Below the pieces are notes generated by a model, which worked only from the letters and a program-made list of their open reading frames with translations, ran no database searches and was not told where the DNA came from. From Spirosoma aureum (GTDB lineage Bacteria > Bacteroidota > Bacteroidia > Cytophagales > Spirosomataceae), in assembly GCF_011604685.1 (NCBI RefSeq), contig NZ_CP050063.1:6365001-6429000 (forward strand): DNA of 64,000 nucleotides, written 5' to 3'. Shown here one piece after another: positions 34,903 to 44,927 of the stretch. Each line of letters starts with the position of its first letter. Within the stretch, counting starts at the first letter, position 1. Both the position numbers and the translations under genes were made by a program.

Positions 34903-34976
34903 GACTTTCGCCCAAAGCTGTGCCACGGTTACCTATCGGGATAAATCAAACCGTGGCACAGCTTTGGGCGAAAGTC
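34903..34976. repeat. Long perfect palindrome, GTGCCACGGT family
   Basis: Perfect 28-bp arms (34903-34930 with 34949-34976) with an 18-nt loop. It lies 19 bp upstream of nuoH and shares the core GTGCCACGGT with the palindrome at 22806-22902. Confidence 0.9.
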
Positions 34977-34980
34977 AAGG

Positions 34981-35033
34981 AATTAATCCTGAAGCGTGGC
35001 GAATAGCTTATTCGACACGCTTCAGGATTAATT
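34981..35033 (-). terminator. Terminator-like hairpin at the asnS stop
   Basis: Outer arms of 17-18 bp (AATTAATCCTGAAGCGTG and its complement) and an inner CGAAT/ATTCG stem form a long hairpin that overlaps the asnS stop codon. Confidence 0.75.
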
Positions 35034-36471
35034 AAAACTCAGCAGTTTTCGGAGCGCGTGGAAATGGAATTACATCACGGATATTGCCCATGCCTGTTAC
35101 GAAAAGCACCAATCGTTCGAAACCAAGGCCAAAGCCCGCGTGTGGTGCCGAACCGAACCGGCGCGTATCCAGATACCACCATAAGGCTTCTGGCTCGATA
35201 CCTACTTCATGCATCCGGGCAACGAGCTTATCGAAATCATCTTCGCGCTGCGAACCGCCGATTATTTCGCCAATGCCCGGAAAGAGCACATCCATAGCCC
35301 GAACCGTCTTACCATCCTCATCCTGCTTCATGTAGAATGCCTTGATCTCACGCGGATAATTCGTCAGAATAACCGGCTTTTTGAAATGCTTCTCCACCAG
35401 ATACCGTTCATGTTCTGACTGTAGATCGACACCCCAGCTAACTTCATACTGGAACTGGCCCTTTTTGGCAGGCTTTGAATTCACCAGAATCTCAATAGCT
35501 TCCGTATAGGTAAGCCGGACAAATTCATTGCTGATCACGAACTGGAGTTTTTCCAGCAATCCCAGTTCGCTTTGCTCTTCCTTCTTTTTGGTTTTCTCTT
35601 CCTCTTTCAGGCGGTTGTCCAGAAAAGCCAGATCGTCGGCGCAGTGTTGAAGGGCGTACCGAATAACCGTCTTAACAAAATCTTCGGCCAGATTCATGTT
35701 GTCTTCCAGCTCGTAGAAGGCCATCTCCGGCTCAATCATCCAGAATTCGGCCAGGTGCCGCGTGGTGTTGGAGTTCTCAGCCCGGAACGTCGGACCGAAC
35801 GTATAAATCTTACCCAACGCCATGGCGCCCAGTTCGCCCTCCAGCTGGCCCGAAACCGTTAAGTTGGTTTCACGACCAAAAAAGTCCTGACTGTAATCAA
35901 CCTTTCCCTCTTCGGTTAGGGGCGGTTTGGTGGCGTCAAGCGTTGTAACGCGAAACATTTCGCCCGCGCCTTCTGCGTCAGAAGCGGTTATGATGGGCGT
36001 ATTGAGGTAATAAAACCCATTGTCGTTGAAATACTTGTGCACGGCAAAAGCCAGCGCATGGCGAATGCGCAGAATCGCACTAAAAGTATTCGTGCGTGGA
36101 CGCAGGTGAGCTATTTCTCGCAGAAACTCCAGCGAGTGTCGCTTGGGCTGCAATGGGTACTTGTCAGGATCGGCCGGGCCATAAACCTGAACAGTAACGA
36201 TTTTGACCTCAACAGCCTGCCCTGCTCCCTGCGACTCAACTAACGGACCAGTAACGGCTATACAAGCGCCAGTTGTGATGAGTTTCAGCGTGTCTTCAGA
36301 GAGCTGACCTGCCTCAGCAACTGCCTGTATATTATTAATCGTTGAGCCGTCGTTGAGCGCAATAAATACGGCGTTTTTACTTTCGCGCTTGGTGCGGACC
36401 CAACCCTTGATGGTCACATCAGTGCCAACGGGTAATGTTTTTAAAACTTGCTGAATGGGTAAATAACTCAT
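35032..36471 (-). CDS. asnS: Asparaginyl-tRNA synthetase
   Basis: A 479-aa class IIb synthetase. The N-terminal OB-fold anticodon-binding domain (about 1-110) holds [25 protein letters not shown]. Motif 2 is [21 protein letters not shown], and motif 3 is [13 protein letters not shown] (near 446-458). A charged helical insert at about 290-310 ([14 protein letters not shown]) fits the longer AsnRS type. It charges tRNA-Asn. The gene appears monocistronic. Confidence 0.97.
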   Translation of the reverse strand: MSYLPIQQVLKTLPVGTDVTIKGWVRTKRESKNAVFIALNDGSTINNIQAVAEAGQLSEDTLKLITTGACIAVTGPLVESQGAGQAVEVKIVTVQVYGPADPDKYPLQPKRHSLEFLREIAHLRPRTNTFSAILRIRHALAFAVHKYFNDNGFYYLNTPIITASDAEGAGEMFRVTTLDATKPPLTEEGKVDYSQDFFGRETNLTVSGQLEGELGAMALGKIYTFGPTFRAENSNTTRHLAEFWMIEPEMAFYELEDNMNLAEDFVKTVIRYALQHCADDLAFLDNRLKEEEKTKKKEEQSELGLLEKLQFVISNEFVRLTYTEAIEILVNSKPAKKGQFQYEVSWGVDLQSEHERYLVEKHFKKPVILTNYPREIKAFYMKQDEDGKTVRAMDVLFPGIGEIIGGSQREDDFDKLVARMHEVGIEPEALWWYLDTRRFGSAPHAGFGLGFERLVLFVTGMGNIRDVIPFPRAPKTAEF

Positions 36472-36983
36472 GCTGAAACGACAACCGGATTGTGTTCGGT
36501 CCGCAAAAATACAGATTGTAGGCTGAATAGCCCACTGTAATTATAAGGTGAAGTTTAGTTAAACAAAACAGACTTTTTGTGCGTATAGGGGTAGCTACCG
36601 GTTAGTTTCAGTTTACGAGCTATTCTGTTTAAGTATTACAAAAAAACATTAAACAGAAACGTTTATAAGGCTTCTGGGCAGTATAAATCACCTACTATTT
36701 TGAATATAAGACTTTTTATCACGTCGATTCTGATTTCAAATCAGCTTAAATGGAGTGTTTCCTTGCCACCAGAACGAACAATTTCTACCGCTATAGTCCT
36801 CTTTTCTCTTAATCGCTCCCCTCAGTATTCGATCGCTTACTAGATGCAATAGGCTCGGTATTGGCAAAAAATAAAAGATATTGTGACCGGTAATTTATTA
36901 ATCAGCATCCAGTATTTCGTTCTGTTCGCTAACTTTCGGCTCTGTCAGTCCGTCATAGTTCTTGTTTTTTATTTACATTTCCG
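36472..36983. other. 512-bp gap with no gene seen
   Basis: This AT-rich gap between divergent asnS and the SixA-type gene holds their promoters. A near-consensus -7 box TAACTTTC at about 36930-36937 could serve the + strand gene. I see no hairpin array, repeat or convincing small frame. Confidence 0.5.
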
Positions 36984-37490
36984 ATGCCCCTTACACTTTA
37001 TATTGTTCGGCACGCCAAAGCCGAGGATCGATCTCTTTTCATGACCGATCATAGCCGTGAATTAACTTCCGATGGTATTATGGCGGCTGCCCGTATCGGT
37101 CGTTATCTGCATACGAAAGGCGTTCACCCCGAAGTAATTATCAGCAGCACAGCGCCACGCGCCAGAGATACCGCTAAAGTTGTTGCCGAGCAGCTTGGCT
37201 TTGATCAATCACAGATCCAGTTGGACGATAAATTATATGAAGGAGGTCCTAAAGCGTACCTTGCTGCTATAAACGCCTTGCCCGAGGGGCCACTGTCGTC
37301 AATGATTGTCGGGCATAATCCTGATGTATCTTACTTCGCCGAATTTCTGACTCACCAAAGTGTTGGTTCTATGAGCAAGGGAGCCGTAATAGCTGTTACC
37401 TTTGATGGCATTAGCTGGGCTGAGGTATCGGGTCGAACGGGCAGCATAGGCTTCGAGATAGCTCCCAAGCAGCTTCCAAAAGATTTGTGA
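36984..37490 (+). CDS. SixA-type histidine phosphatase
   Basis: A 168-aa histidine phosphatase. The RHG motif is LYIVRHAKAEDR (residues 5-16), the second Arg is in SSTAPRARDTA (about 53-63), and the second His is in VGHNPDVSYF (about 110-119). This is the short SixA branch, which removes phosphate from phosphohistidine in phosphorelay proteins. The cytosolic substrate here is unknown. It is followed by a small membrane protein gene after 51 bp. Confidence 0.9.
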   Translation: MPLTLYIVRHAKAEDRSLFMTDHSRELTSDGIMAAARIGRYLHTKGVHPEVIISSTAPRARDTAKVVAEQLGFDQSQIQLDDKLYEGGPKAYLAAINALPEGPLSSMIVGHNPDVSYFAEFLTHQSVGSMSKGAVIAVTFDGISWAEVSGRTGSIGFEIAPKQLPKDL

Positions 37491-37541
37491 GAAACGATTT
37501 ACGTAAATTAGTCAGCGTAAATCAAAAATTGTACGTACTAC

Positions 37542-37742
37542 GTGAACCGCAATCGTCGAATTTTTATCATTGTCTTCATTGCCTTTACGGCTATTGTAGC
37601 TCTGTTTGCCATTGACATGGCCCGCCGGACAACTGCACCCTGGAACAAGCGCCGGGAAGTTGAACGGGCCTTTCCTGCCGGAAAAGACGGTACGGCAATT
37701 GACACCGCTATCACAGACGACGATACATTACTTACCCGTTAG
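37542..37742 (+). CDS. Small single-span membrane protein
   Basis: A 66-aa protein with a GTG start. A basic N-terminus (MNRNRRI) leads into one transmembrane helix (about residues 7-26, IFIIVFIAFTAIVALFAID) and a polar, mostly acidic tail. No known family. It overlaps or abuts the VOC gene: its TAG shares a base with a GTG, and the VOC ATG lies 6 bp on, so the two are coupled. Confidence 0.65.
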   Translation: MNRNRRIFIIVFIAFTAIVALFAIDMARRTTAPWNKRREVERAFPAGKDGTAIDTAITDDDTLLTR

Positions 37743-37747
37743 TGACC

Positions 37748-38146
37748 ATGCTAAACTTAGCTGCCGTACACCATATTGCTATTATTTGCTCGGACTACGA
37801 AACGTCCAAACGATTTTACACCGAAATACTAGGACTAACGATTCTGGGAGAGGTATATCGTTCTGAGCGGCAATCGTACAAGCTTGATCTAGCCCTTAAT
37901 GGCCAGTATCTGATTGAGCTGTTTTCGTTTCCGAGTCCGCCCAAACGCCCTTCCCAACCCGAAGCTGCTGGCCTGAGACATCTGGCCTTTGCCGTCGACA
38001 ATCTCGATACGGCCATCGCACACCTGACTCAGCAGGGCGTAGTGACTGAACCTGTCCGAATTGATGAACACACGGGCCGTCGCTTTACTTTTTTTGCCGA
38101 TCCAGACGGCTTGCCACTGGAACTGTATGAAGAGCCAAAGTCCTGA
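37748..38146 (+). CDS. VOC-family metalloprotein (glyoxalase-like)
   Basis: A 132-aa VOC protein starting MLNLAAVHHIAIIC. Two beta-alpha-beta-beta-beta repeats are visible. Likely metal ligands are His8 or His9, Glu in IELFSFPSP, His in GLRHLAFAV, and Glu in LPLELYEEP. This is closest to the YaeR/GloA2 group of small glyoxalase-like proteins. The substrate is unknown. A bidirectional terminator follows 47 bp after the stop. Confidence 0.88.
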   Translation: MLNLAAVHHIAIICSDYETSKRFYTEILGLTILGEVYRSERQSYKLDLALNGQYLIELFSFPSPPKRPSQPEAAGLRHLAFAVDNLDTAIAHLTQQGVVTEPVRIDEHTGRRFTFFADPDGLPLELYEEPKS

Positions 38147-38193
38147 ACAGATTAAACACTTTCCAGGAAAACACGCTATGTTTACCAAAAAGC

Positions 38194-38227
38194 AACGCGC
38201 CTGACCAGTTATCCGGTCAGGCGCGTT
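38194..38227. terminator. Bidirectional terminator
   Basis: A perfect 13-bp GC-rich stem (38194-38206 with 38215-38227) lies between the convergent VOC and SusD genes, with A and T runs outside. Confidence 0.9.
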
Positions 38228-38248
38228 TGGTATAAAAAGACAGGACTC

Positions 38249-39727
38249 CTAAAGTGGGTTCTGTACAATTGCCTTATTTGCATTTATTTCCCGTCGTGGA
38301 ATCAAAAACTCCCACTGATTATCGCCCGCCGGTACGTCGAAGAGAACCACTACGGCGCTACTCAGGTTAGCTCCATTCCGGTTCAGAGGAAGGTTCATGC
38401 GTTTCAGGTCGGTAAACCGAAACCCTTCACCCCACAGCTCAATACGCCGATTAAACAGAATCTCATCCATTAGTTGAGTACCCGTTTTGGTCGATAGTTT
38501 GTAGGATGGATCACGTTTGCTAACCAGATCAAATAATACGCTGGCAGCACCCGTTGCATTCCCCAGGCGCGCCTGGGCTTCGGCCTCAATCAAGTACATT
38601 TCGGCAGAACGCATATAGGGAATATCGCCCATAGCGCTCGTCGATGGTGTACCCGGCAACCGGAACTTCTGGTTTAAGTAAGGCACCCGAACTCCGCCCG
38701 TCGGTACTACCGAATTAGTCGCTGTAGGTGTTTTAACCCACATTTTCGAGCGCACATCTGTCGCTGGAATCTGATCATACAGCGTACTGTTAATCTGTTT
38801 GGGATCTACGCGGATGTTTGTGGAATTATAATTGCAGGAGATGTAGGAGTGAAAAGCACCAAAAAACTCCGACTGATCTTCGAGGTGATCGAATCCCCAG
38901 ATCCATTCGGGATTGCTGATATCCGAAAAACCATCCTGATACTGGGCTACACTCATTGGCGCATACCCCTTGCGGGCTTCAGCGGCAAACTTGGCGGCAT
39001 CTGCCCAGTTTTGCTGGGTGAGCGCTACGCGGGCCTGAAAGCCTTTAATTACCTCAAGGTTGATGTGTGACTTATAGCTACGGGTCGATGTAAGGAGCGC
39101 AGCTGCATCGACCAGATCCTTATTAATCTGCGTATAGATGTCCTCAACAGTCGCACGGGTCAACCCTTCAGTTGTCGGTGTCAGCACCAGCGGTACACCA
39201 AGCTGGCTATTCGGTTTTGCAGCGGCATTATATCGCTTCCCAAAAAGCTGTACCAGGTTGAAATACGAGAAAGCCCGTAATCCCAGCGCTTCGCCCTTAA
39301 TCTGATTTTTCTCCGACTGGGCTCCCGCTGCATTATCGATATTCGCAATGGCGATATTGGCATTCCCGATCAGTCGGTAATACAGTTCGTAAGGCAACTG
39401 GTTGCCTACTGCTGTTTCGGAGCGGTGTGCCTGCCAGCGTGTTTCGGGAAGGTGCCAGGTGTTCGATGTATTAGCAATTATGACATCTTCGCCCATTACG
39501 TCCAGGATGATCATCATGGCCGGATGCCCAAAATGCCCCTGTGAACTTAAATACCGTACGACCATAGCCCGGTATATGCCATTAATAGCCGCCGTAGCGT
39601 TTTTCGTGGTTGAATAGGCCGCTCCGGCATCGATACTACCGGTAGGCGATGTTTCTAAGTATTCTTTTTCACACGCTGTTGTAAGCAGGCCCAGAGCCAA
39701 TACCAGCGTCAAATATCTTTTTTTCAT
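38249..39727 (-). CDS. SusD/RagB-family outer membrane lipoprotein
   Basis: A 492-aa SusD-like protein. The signal peptide ends at the lipobox LLTTAC with Cys19, so it is a surface lipoprotein. The TPR-rich N-terminal part includes GEALGLRAFSYFNLVQLFG (about 150-168), and the C-terminal part has YMRSAEMYLIEAEAQAR and ELWGEGFRFTDLKRM, both SusD signatures. It caps the SusC-type transporter and helps bind the nutrient, usually glycan or peptide. The gene follows susC by 14 bp on the same strand. No glycosidase is adjacent, so the substrate is open. Confidence 0.95.
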   Translation of the reverse strand: MKKRYLTLVLALGLLTTACEKEYLETSPTGSIDAGAAYSTTKNATAAINGIYRAMVVRYLSSQGHFGHPAMMIILDVMGEDVIIANTSNTWHLPETRWQAHRSETAVGNQLPYELYYRLIGNANIAIANIDNAAGAQSEKNQIKGEALGLRAFSYFNLVQLFGKRYNAAAKPNSQLGVPLVLTPTTEGLTRATVEDIYTQINKDLVDAAALLTSTRSYKSHINLEVIKGFQARVALTQQNWADAAKFAAEARKGYAPMSVAQYQDGFSDISNPEWIWGFDHLEDQSEFFGAFHSYISCNYNSTNIRVDPKQINSTLYDQIPATDVRSKMWVKTPTATNSVVPTGGVRVPYLNQKFRLPGTPSTSAMGDIPYMRSAEMYLIEAEAQARLGNATGAASVLFDLVSKRDPSYKLSTKTGTQLMDEILFNRRIELWGEGFRFTDLKRMNLPLNRNGANLSSAVVVLFDVPAGDNQWEFLIPRREINANKAIVQNPL

Positions 39728-39741
39728 GAGTTGTCTGAAGC

Positions 39742-42700
39742 TTAAAGTGTAAAGGAAACACCCAGTACGAGGGTCTTGGCCGGACTGAAAACGTTACCGG
39801 TTACGCCATTGAATTGTTGCTGAACGTTCATCCCCTTCCGACCCGACAGGATAAGCAGGTTTTCGCCACTCACATAAACCTGAGCATTCTCCAGGAATAA
39901 TTTACGGGCCAGTGTATTGGGCAGCGCATAGGACAGTGTTACCGAACGAAGGTTCATGTAACTGGCGTCGATCAGCCAGCGATCCGATTGGGCATCGAAA
40001 TCACCGGTCCGGCCAGCGTCCATACGTGGCACATCCGTAATGTCGCCGGGATTGCGCCACCGTCTCAGGATGTCGGTAGATTTTGCACTACCATATCCGC
40101 CCGAACTCATCAGGGCAGCATACGCTCCATCGTACGTTTTGCCGCCTAACTGGTAGACGAACAACGCCGACAGCGAAAGACCTTTGTAGCGAAACGTGTT
40201 GGTAAAGCCACCCGACAAAGCCGGAATAGCAGTTCCGTTGTAATGGAAACGAGCATTGTTGATACTATTGGTGAGTGTATCACCCGCTTCCGTGATACGG
40301 GAGTTGGTCGCTACGAAATTGGCCGCCCGATACTCAACCTCACCATTTGCTGGATTGACTCCTTTAAATTCGCGCAGCCAGTAATCGTAGATTGATCGGC
40401 CGACCGCAAGTTTTTTGGTTCCGTCGATAATTTCTGGATTTTCGTCCGGCATTTTGGTGATGTTATTCTTAATCCGGGTAGCATTCAGATCCAAACGCCA
40501 GGTAAAATTCTTCGTACGGATCGGTTCGAGTCCCAATTCGACTTCAATGCCCCGGTTATACATCGTACCAATATTCCGGGTAACGGTTGATATACCCGCG
40601 GACAAAGGCAGTGGTACGGCAAAAATCAGGTTGGATGACCGACGATCGAAATACTCGAATGTACCCGACACCCGGCCTTTAAATAAGCTGAACTCAAGCG
40701 CTACGTCAAACGCATTACTTGACTCCCACTCCAGATTCGCATTGCCCAGGCTTGTTTGTAAAATACCAGCCTCCGATGCATTGTTCCATCCCAGACCATA
40801 CAGGGGCTGCCAGGCATAGTAACTGATCGTATTATCCTGCGCATTCTGTCCTGTATTCCCGCCACCATCGTTGCCTGTCTGGCCGTAGGAGGCTCTCAGT
40901 TTCATGGCGTTGATTGTCGGGATTGCCCGCAGGAAATCCTCCTGATCTAAACGCCAGGCACCACTGACGGAATAGAAATTTCCCCAGCGAGTATCCCGAT
41001 AAAATTTACTGGACCCATCGCGCCGGACCGAAGCTGAAAGAAAGTATTTCTGGTCGTAATCGTAATTGATCCGCGAAAAGAAACCTTCTACCCGGCGCAT
41101 GAAGGCTACCGAAGCCAGGTTCGTTGTTGTCGTGAAGTTAACCAGTTCATAGTTACCGTCCAGAATCTGCTGTGAGCGCGACCCTTCCAGATTGTTATCG
41201 CCCACCTGGAAATTTTCATGCCCCAATAAAACATCGAAGTTATTTTTCCCGAACGACTTGTTGTAGTTCAGCAGTTGGTTGAGGTTATAACTGGAAATGT
41301 TTTGAAATTCATGGTTAGCACGACCAGCCGGGGCTCCGTCACCAATTTCCGGGTTTCCGTAGGTGTAGCCGTTGTAATTGGTAATATCGGTACCAATGTT
41401 GGCGGTGAATTTAAAATCCTGTAGAAAGGAAAGTTCAGCAAAGCCACGGGCACTGAGTACATTCCGGCGGAAATAGTTCTGATTCAAAACTGTTTCGGCA
41501 ACCGAATGGCGGCCACCAAACTGAGGTCGGGCTGGTAATCCCAGAGCAGTCAGGTTACCGTAGTCCCAGCGTCTGTTTCCATTGGGAAGTGTCAGAAACT
41601 GGCCCGGATTGTTCGGATCGTACGCATAGACCGGATAAATCGGGCCGATGTTGCGGGAGAAAAAGAACGGGTTAACAAAGGTAGTGCTACCAGCCGTACC
41701 GCCTGCATCGGCCTGATTCGACTTTGTCAGGGTTACGCCTAAATTAGCGCCCGTCCGGAGCCAGGGCTTCATCTGGGAGTTAATGTTGAGTCGGCCCGTA
41801 ATGCGTTCGAAATCGGAGCGAATCAAATACCCTTTATCATTCAGGTACGACAGGGACAGGAAATAATCAGACTTGTTCTGTCCACCCGCAAAGCTAACGT
41901 TCAGCTCATCCCGATTTCCCTGGCGCATGATCGGCTTTTCCCAGTTCAGATCATCTGCCGAAAACCGAAGCTGAGCATTCGGATTCATTTGGCCATTCAC
42001 GTCGACCACCTGATTATCAGGCACATTATAAGCGTTGTAGCCTACCAGGCTGATCAATCGGCTTGTTGCATCTGCGTTTGCCGTAGCCAATGGTACAGGG
42101 TTAGTTGCGCGGTAAGCAATACTATTCCTGTAGGTTTCCCACATTAACGGATAGTATTCACCTACGCCAACACGGTCATACTCTGGCAAGCCGCGTGTAC
42201 TTAATCCTTTTGTATAACGAACATTGATCGTACTCCGGTCTTTCTGCCCTTTTTTCGTCGTTACGACAACCACACCATTAGCGGCCCGAGAGCCATACAA
42301 AGCCGTTGAAGCAGCATCTTTCAGGACAGAAATACTCTCAATGTCATTGGGACTAATGTTAGAAATATTACCTGAATAGGGAATTCCATCGACCACATAC
42401 AGTGGATCGTTCCCTGACGAAATTGACCCAAACCCCCGGATTCGAATATCAGGAGAGGCACCGGGCTGGCCCGTACTGGCCGTCGTCTGAACGCCTGATA
42501 CGGCCCCCGAAAGCGCCTGCCCAATGTTGCTTACTCCTCTGTCTTGAAATTGAGTGGGTGAGAGCGTACCAGCCGAACCGGTAAATGATGTCCGTTTGGC
42601 GGTACCAAATGTGGTGACAATGACTTCATCCAGATTAGCCGCATCTGCCGACAAACTAATGGTAATCGTCGATTGATTGCCCACCGCAACTTCCTGCGAC

Positions 42701-42936
42701 TTAAACCCAATGAAGCTGAATACCAATCGACCAGTAGCTGGAGCACTTAATCGATAGTTCCCGTCTGCGTCGGTGGTTGTGCCGCGGGTTGTTCCTTTCA
42801 ATTGCACACTCACTCCCGGCAATGCCGTTCCGTCTTCTGAAGACGAAACTCGACCGCTCACAGTAACCTCCTGAGCCAGTACAGGCAGACAAATGCACGC
42901 AGTTAGTAACCAAATGCATAATAAAAGTTTTCTCAT
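39742..42936 (-). CDS. SusC/RagA-family TonB-dependent transporter
   Basis: The ATG at 42936 (MRKLLLCIWLL) gives 1064 aa with a signal peptide ending near VLAQ. A carboxypeptidase-like regulatory domain (VSGRVSSSEDGTALPGVSVQLKGTTRGT) is followed by the plug (RIRGFGSISSGNDPLYVVDGIP and the SusC hallmark ISVLKDAASTALYGSRAANGVVVVTTKKG), then the 22-strand barrel ending in LVLGVSFTL. It imports large nutrients across the outer membrane with the SusD protein, powered by TonB. No anti-sigma or sigma gene lies beside it. Confidence 0.95.
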   Translation of the reverse strand: MRKLLLCIWLLTACICLPVLAQEVTVSGRVSSSEDGTALPGVSVQLKGTTRGTTTDADGNYRLSAPATGRLVFSFIGFKSQEVAVGNQSTITISLSADAANLDEVIVTTFGTAKRTSFTGSAGTLSPTQFQDRGVSNIGQALSGAVSGVQTTASTGQPGASPDIRIRGFGSISSGNDPLYVVDGIPYSGNISNISPNDIESISVLKDAASTALYGSRAANGVVVVTTKKGQKDRSTINVRYTKGLSTRGLPEYDRVGVGEYYPLMWETYRNSIAYRATNPVPLATANADATSRLISLVGYNAYNVPDNQVVDVNGQMNPNAQLRFSADDLNWEKPIMRQGNRDELNVSFAGGQNKSDYFLSLSYLNDKGYLIRSDFERITGRLNINSQMKPWLRTGANLGVTLTKSNQADAGGTAGSTTFVNPFFFSRNIGPIYPVYAYDPNNPGQFLTLPNGNRRWDYGNLTALGLPARPQFGGRHSVAETVLNQNYFRRNVLSARGFAELSFLQDFKFTANIGTDITNYNGYTYGNPEIGDGAPAGRANHEFQNISSYNLNQLLNYNKSFGKNNFDVLLGHENFQVGDNNLEGSRSQQILDGNYELVNFTTTTNLASVAFMRRVEGFFSRINYDYDQKYFLSASVRRDGSSKFYRDTRWGNFYSVSGAWRLDQEDFLRAIPTINAMKLRASYGQTGNDGGGNTGQNAQDNTISYYAWQPLYGLGWNNASEAGILQTSLGNANLEWESSNAFDVALEFSLFKGRVSGTFEYFDRRSSNLIFAVPLPLSAGISTVTRNIGTMYNRGIEVELGLEPIRTKNFTWRLDLNATRIKNNITKMPDENPEIIDGTKKLAVGRSIYDYWLREFKGVNPANGEVEYRAANFVATNSRITEAGDTLTNSINNARFHYNGTAIPALSGGFTNTFRYKGLSLSALFVYQLGGKTYDGAYAALMSSGGYGSAKSTDILRRWRNPGDITDVPRMDAGRTGDFDAQSDRWLIDASYMNLRSVTLSYALPNTLARKLFLENAQVYVSGENLLILSGRKGMNVQQQFNGVTGNVFSPAKTLVLGVSFTL

Positions 42937-43475
42937 GAAGTGTAACCAGTAAAAAGTTTTAACCATTTTTTAATTGAAACCCCAAAAATACCATATTCCA
43001 GACAAAATCAATATATTCTATTAAAAATTCCTTAAGATCCAATAATTAATATGGCATATCACACTTTTTGTACAATTTTACGAAAGTTTGTTTTTATTGC
43101 TATAATACCCAGTGCTTTTATATACTTTAGTAAAAATAAAAGACACTATTTGTGAAGTTTTTTTCTAGAAAAGATAGAGTTTGCTAAGCAGTATTAAGCT
43201 GATATAATAGTTCTTAAATGCCGGTAAAGTCTAAATAAACAAGCAATCAGTCTGTTCACTCGTTTTGTCATTGGCAGCCCATTTCAATTGCTATTAGTAG
43301 TTAATACCATCGTAATTTCTATCTGATAAGGGCAGAACTCAGTATTTTATCGATTATGACCAAATAATTTTCAATAATGACATAGGGTGATTTCACACCC
43401 GTATTTCCTACATCCGGCTGAAGGATTCCAGTGCGATTTATAAATCCGTAAATTGGCGAAAAAAAAAGGGATGTA
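42937..43475. other. AT-rich gap upstream of susC
   Basis: About 540 bp without a credible gene. It holds the promoter region of the susC/susD pair. No clear operator or RNA structure was seen before the hairpin array at 43476. Confidence 0.5.
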
Positions 43476-43578
43476 GTGTCGGTTTTAAGAAACCGGCACG
43501 GCGAGGTTTGGAGAAACCCAGAGGTCAGGTTGAAGAACCTGACCTCTGGCCAATATGCCTGGCTTCACGAACGCCAGG
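43476..43578. repeat. Array of four hairpins
   Basis: Four consecutive stem-loops: 43476-43499 (10-bp stem, one G-T pair), 43505-43518 (5 bp), 43518-43549 (14 bp, perfect) and 43558-43578 (6 bp). The first three share a GGTTnnnAG-like loop design with 4-nt loops TAAG, GGAG and GAAG. The array lies 59 bp downstream of the class V aminotransferase. Confidence 0.8.
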
Positions 43579-43637
43579 AACCGCAAAATGGTCGGCGGCA
43601 AATGTGGTTTACGAAATGTATTGTGAAGCTGTTGACC

Positions 43638-44831
43638 TTAAAGCACTTCGGTCAATACGCCAACCAGCGCATCAATATCAGCAGGCGTATTATAGACATG
43701 AGGGGCAATACGCAGGGCGCGGGCGCGGGGCGAGACAGCTACTTTTTGAGCTAGTAACGCCTGTTGAACAGCCAGTGCATCGGCATATTTGGGTAGCCAA
43801 AGACCAACAAGGTGATGACTTCGTCCCTTACTACCGTTTATCGGTTCGACCTGACAGCCAAGTTGTTCCAGAGCGGGCCAGGCGTTTTTTGTCAGTTCTT
43901 CGGTATAGGACTGAATTCGTTCCGGCTGCCAGTCAAGTAGTTGCGTCAGGGAAGCCTCAAGCATCGGCATCTGGATAAAATGCGATTGCTCCCCTACATT
44001 ATAGCGATACGCTTTGGGCCGATAGATCGGCTGATAATCCATCAGGCGGTGAAACTGATTGCTGTCCAAGCGGTTCATCCAGCCCTCTTCAAGCGGAATG
44101 CCCTCATCGAAGGCCGGGCTAAAATAGGCCAACCCAAGCGAATATGGCCCCATGAGCCATTTGTAACCCGCACACACGACCACGTCGGGCTGGCAGGCGG
44201 TCAAATCAAAAGGTAATGCACCAATTGCCTGCGTGCCATCCACGGCAAACCACGCTCCTACTTCTCGGGCCCGCTTACCGATTGCTTCCAGATCAAACTG
44301 AATACCATACATCCAATGCACAGGTGGTGCCAGCACCAAGGCCGTGTCAGGACCGATTGCCTCCAGTATTTGTTCGTTCCAGCGTGCACCTCTCGGAAAT
44401 TCATCGGGCATTGGAACCGTTTTTATCCGTAATCCCAATTCCTTACTGACACGATCCCAGGCATACACATCGCTCGGAAATTCACTGTCGAGCAGAACAA
44501 TGGTTTGCCCGGCCCGAATTCCTGGCTTGTTGGGCAGGTTACGGGCTACCACGGCCATCGCATAGGAAACTGATGGAACAATGGCAATCCGGTCAGGGTC
44601 GGGGTTATTGATCAGCTCGGAAAATAACGCACGAACACGAACCGATCCACTAAAAAAATCGTCGGGGCGAAGGCCAAATGGGTTAGCGTCGCGACTGATA
44701 GCATCATGTCCAGCCTGTTCAACGGATTTGCTTAAGGGTGCACGAGTAGCACAATTCAGGTAATGAATTCCCTCAGGCAGACTAAACTTGCTTTTCTGTG
44801 TAGTAAGTGGAGTAATTCCCTCTATCAGCAT
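43638..44831 (-). CDS. Class V aminotransferase (cysteine desulfurase-like)
   Basis: A 397-aa PLP enzyme. The N-terminus has HYLNCATRAPLSKSVEQAG, a variant of the usual YLDNAAT-type motif. WFAVDGTQAIGALPFDL carries the PLP-ring Asp, and CAGYKWLMGPYSLG carries the Schiff-base Lys (about residue 225). The C-terminal domain is complete. Family members include desulfurases and kynureninase/epimerase-like enzymes, and the reaction cannot be set from sequence. No Fe-S scaffold gene adjoins. It is monocistronic with a hairpin array downstream. Confidence 0.88.
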   Translation of the reverse strand: MLIEGITPLTTQKSKFSLPEGIHYLNCATRAPLSKSVEQAGHDAISRDANPFGLRPDDFFSGSVRVRALFSELINNPDPDRIAIVPSVSYAMAVVARNLPNKPGIRAGQTIVLLDSEFPSDVYAWDRVSKELGLRIKTVPMPDEFPRGARWNEQILEAIGPDTALVLAPPVHWMYGIQFDLEAIGKRAREVGAWFAVDGTQAIGALPFDLTACQPDVVVCAGYKWLMGPYSLGLAYFSPAFDEGIPLEEGWMNRLDSNQFHRLMDYQPIYRPKAYRYNVGEQSHFIQMPMLEASLTQLLDWQPERIQSYTEELTKNAWPALEQLGCQVEPINGSKGRSHHLVGLWLPKYADALAVQQALLAQKVAVSPRARALRIAPHVYNTPADIDALVGVLTEVL

Positions 44832-44927
44832 ACTAAATTGATGAATGACGTAATTTAACTCGTAATTAGTTTAGTCTGGCACGAGGTTTGTTTATTTTTC
44901 TTATGAAATCTAAACATCGTAACTTCT

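Noticed and set aside
43476..43578. CRISPR-like repeat array
   Set aside because: The stems differ in length and sequence and no unique spacers separate them.
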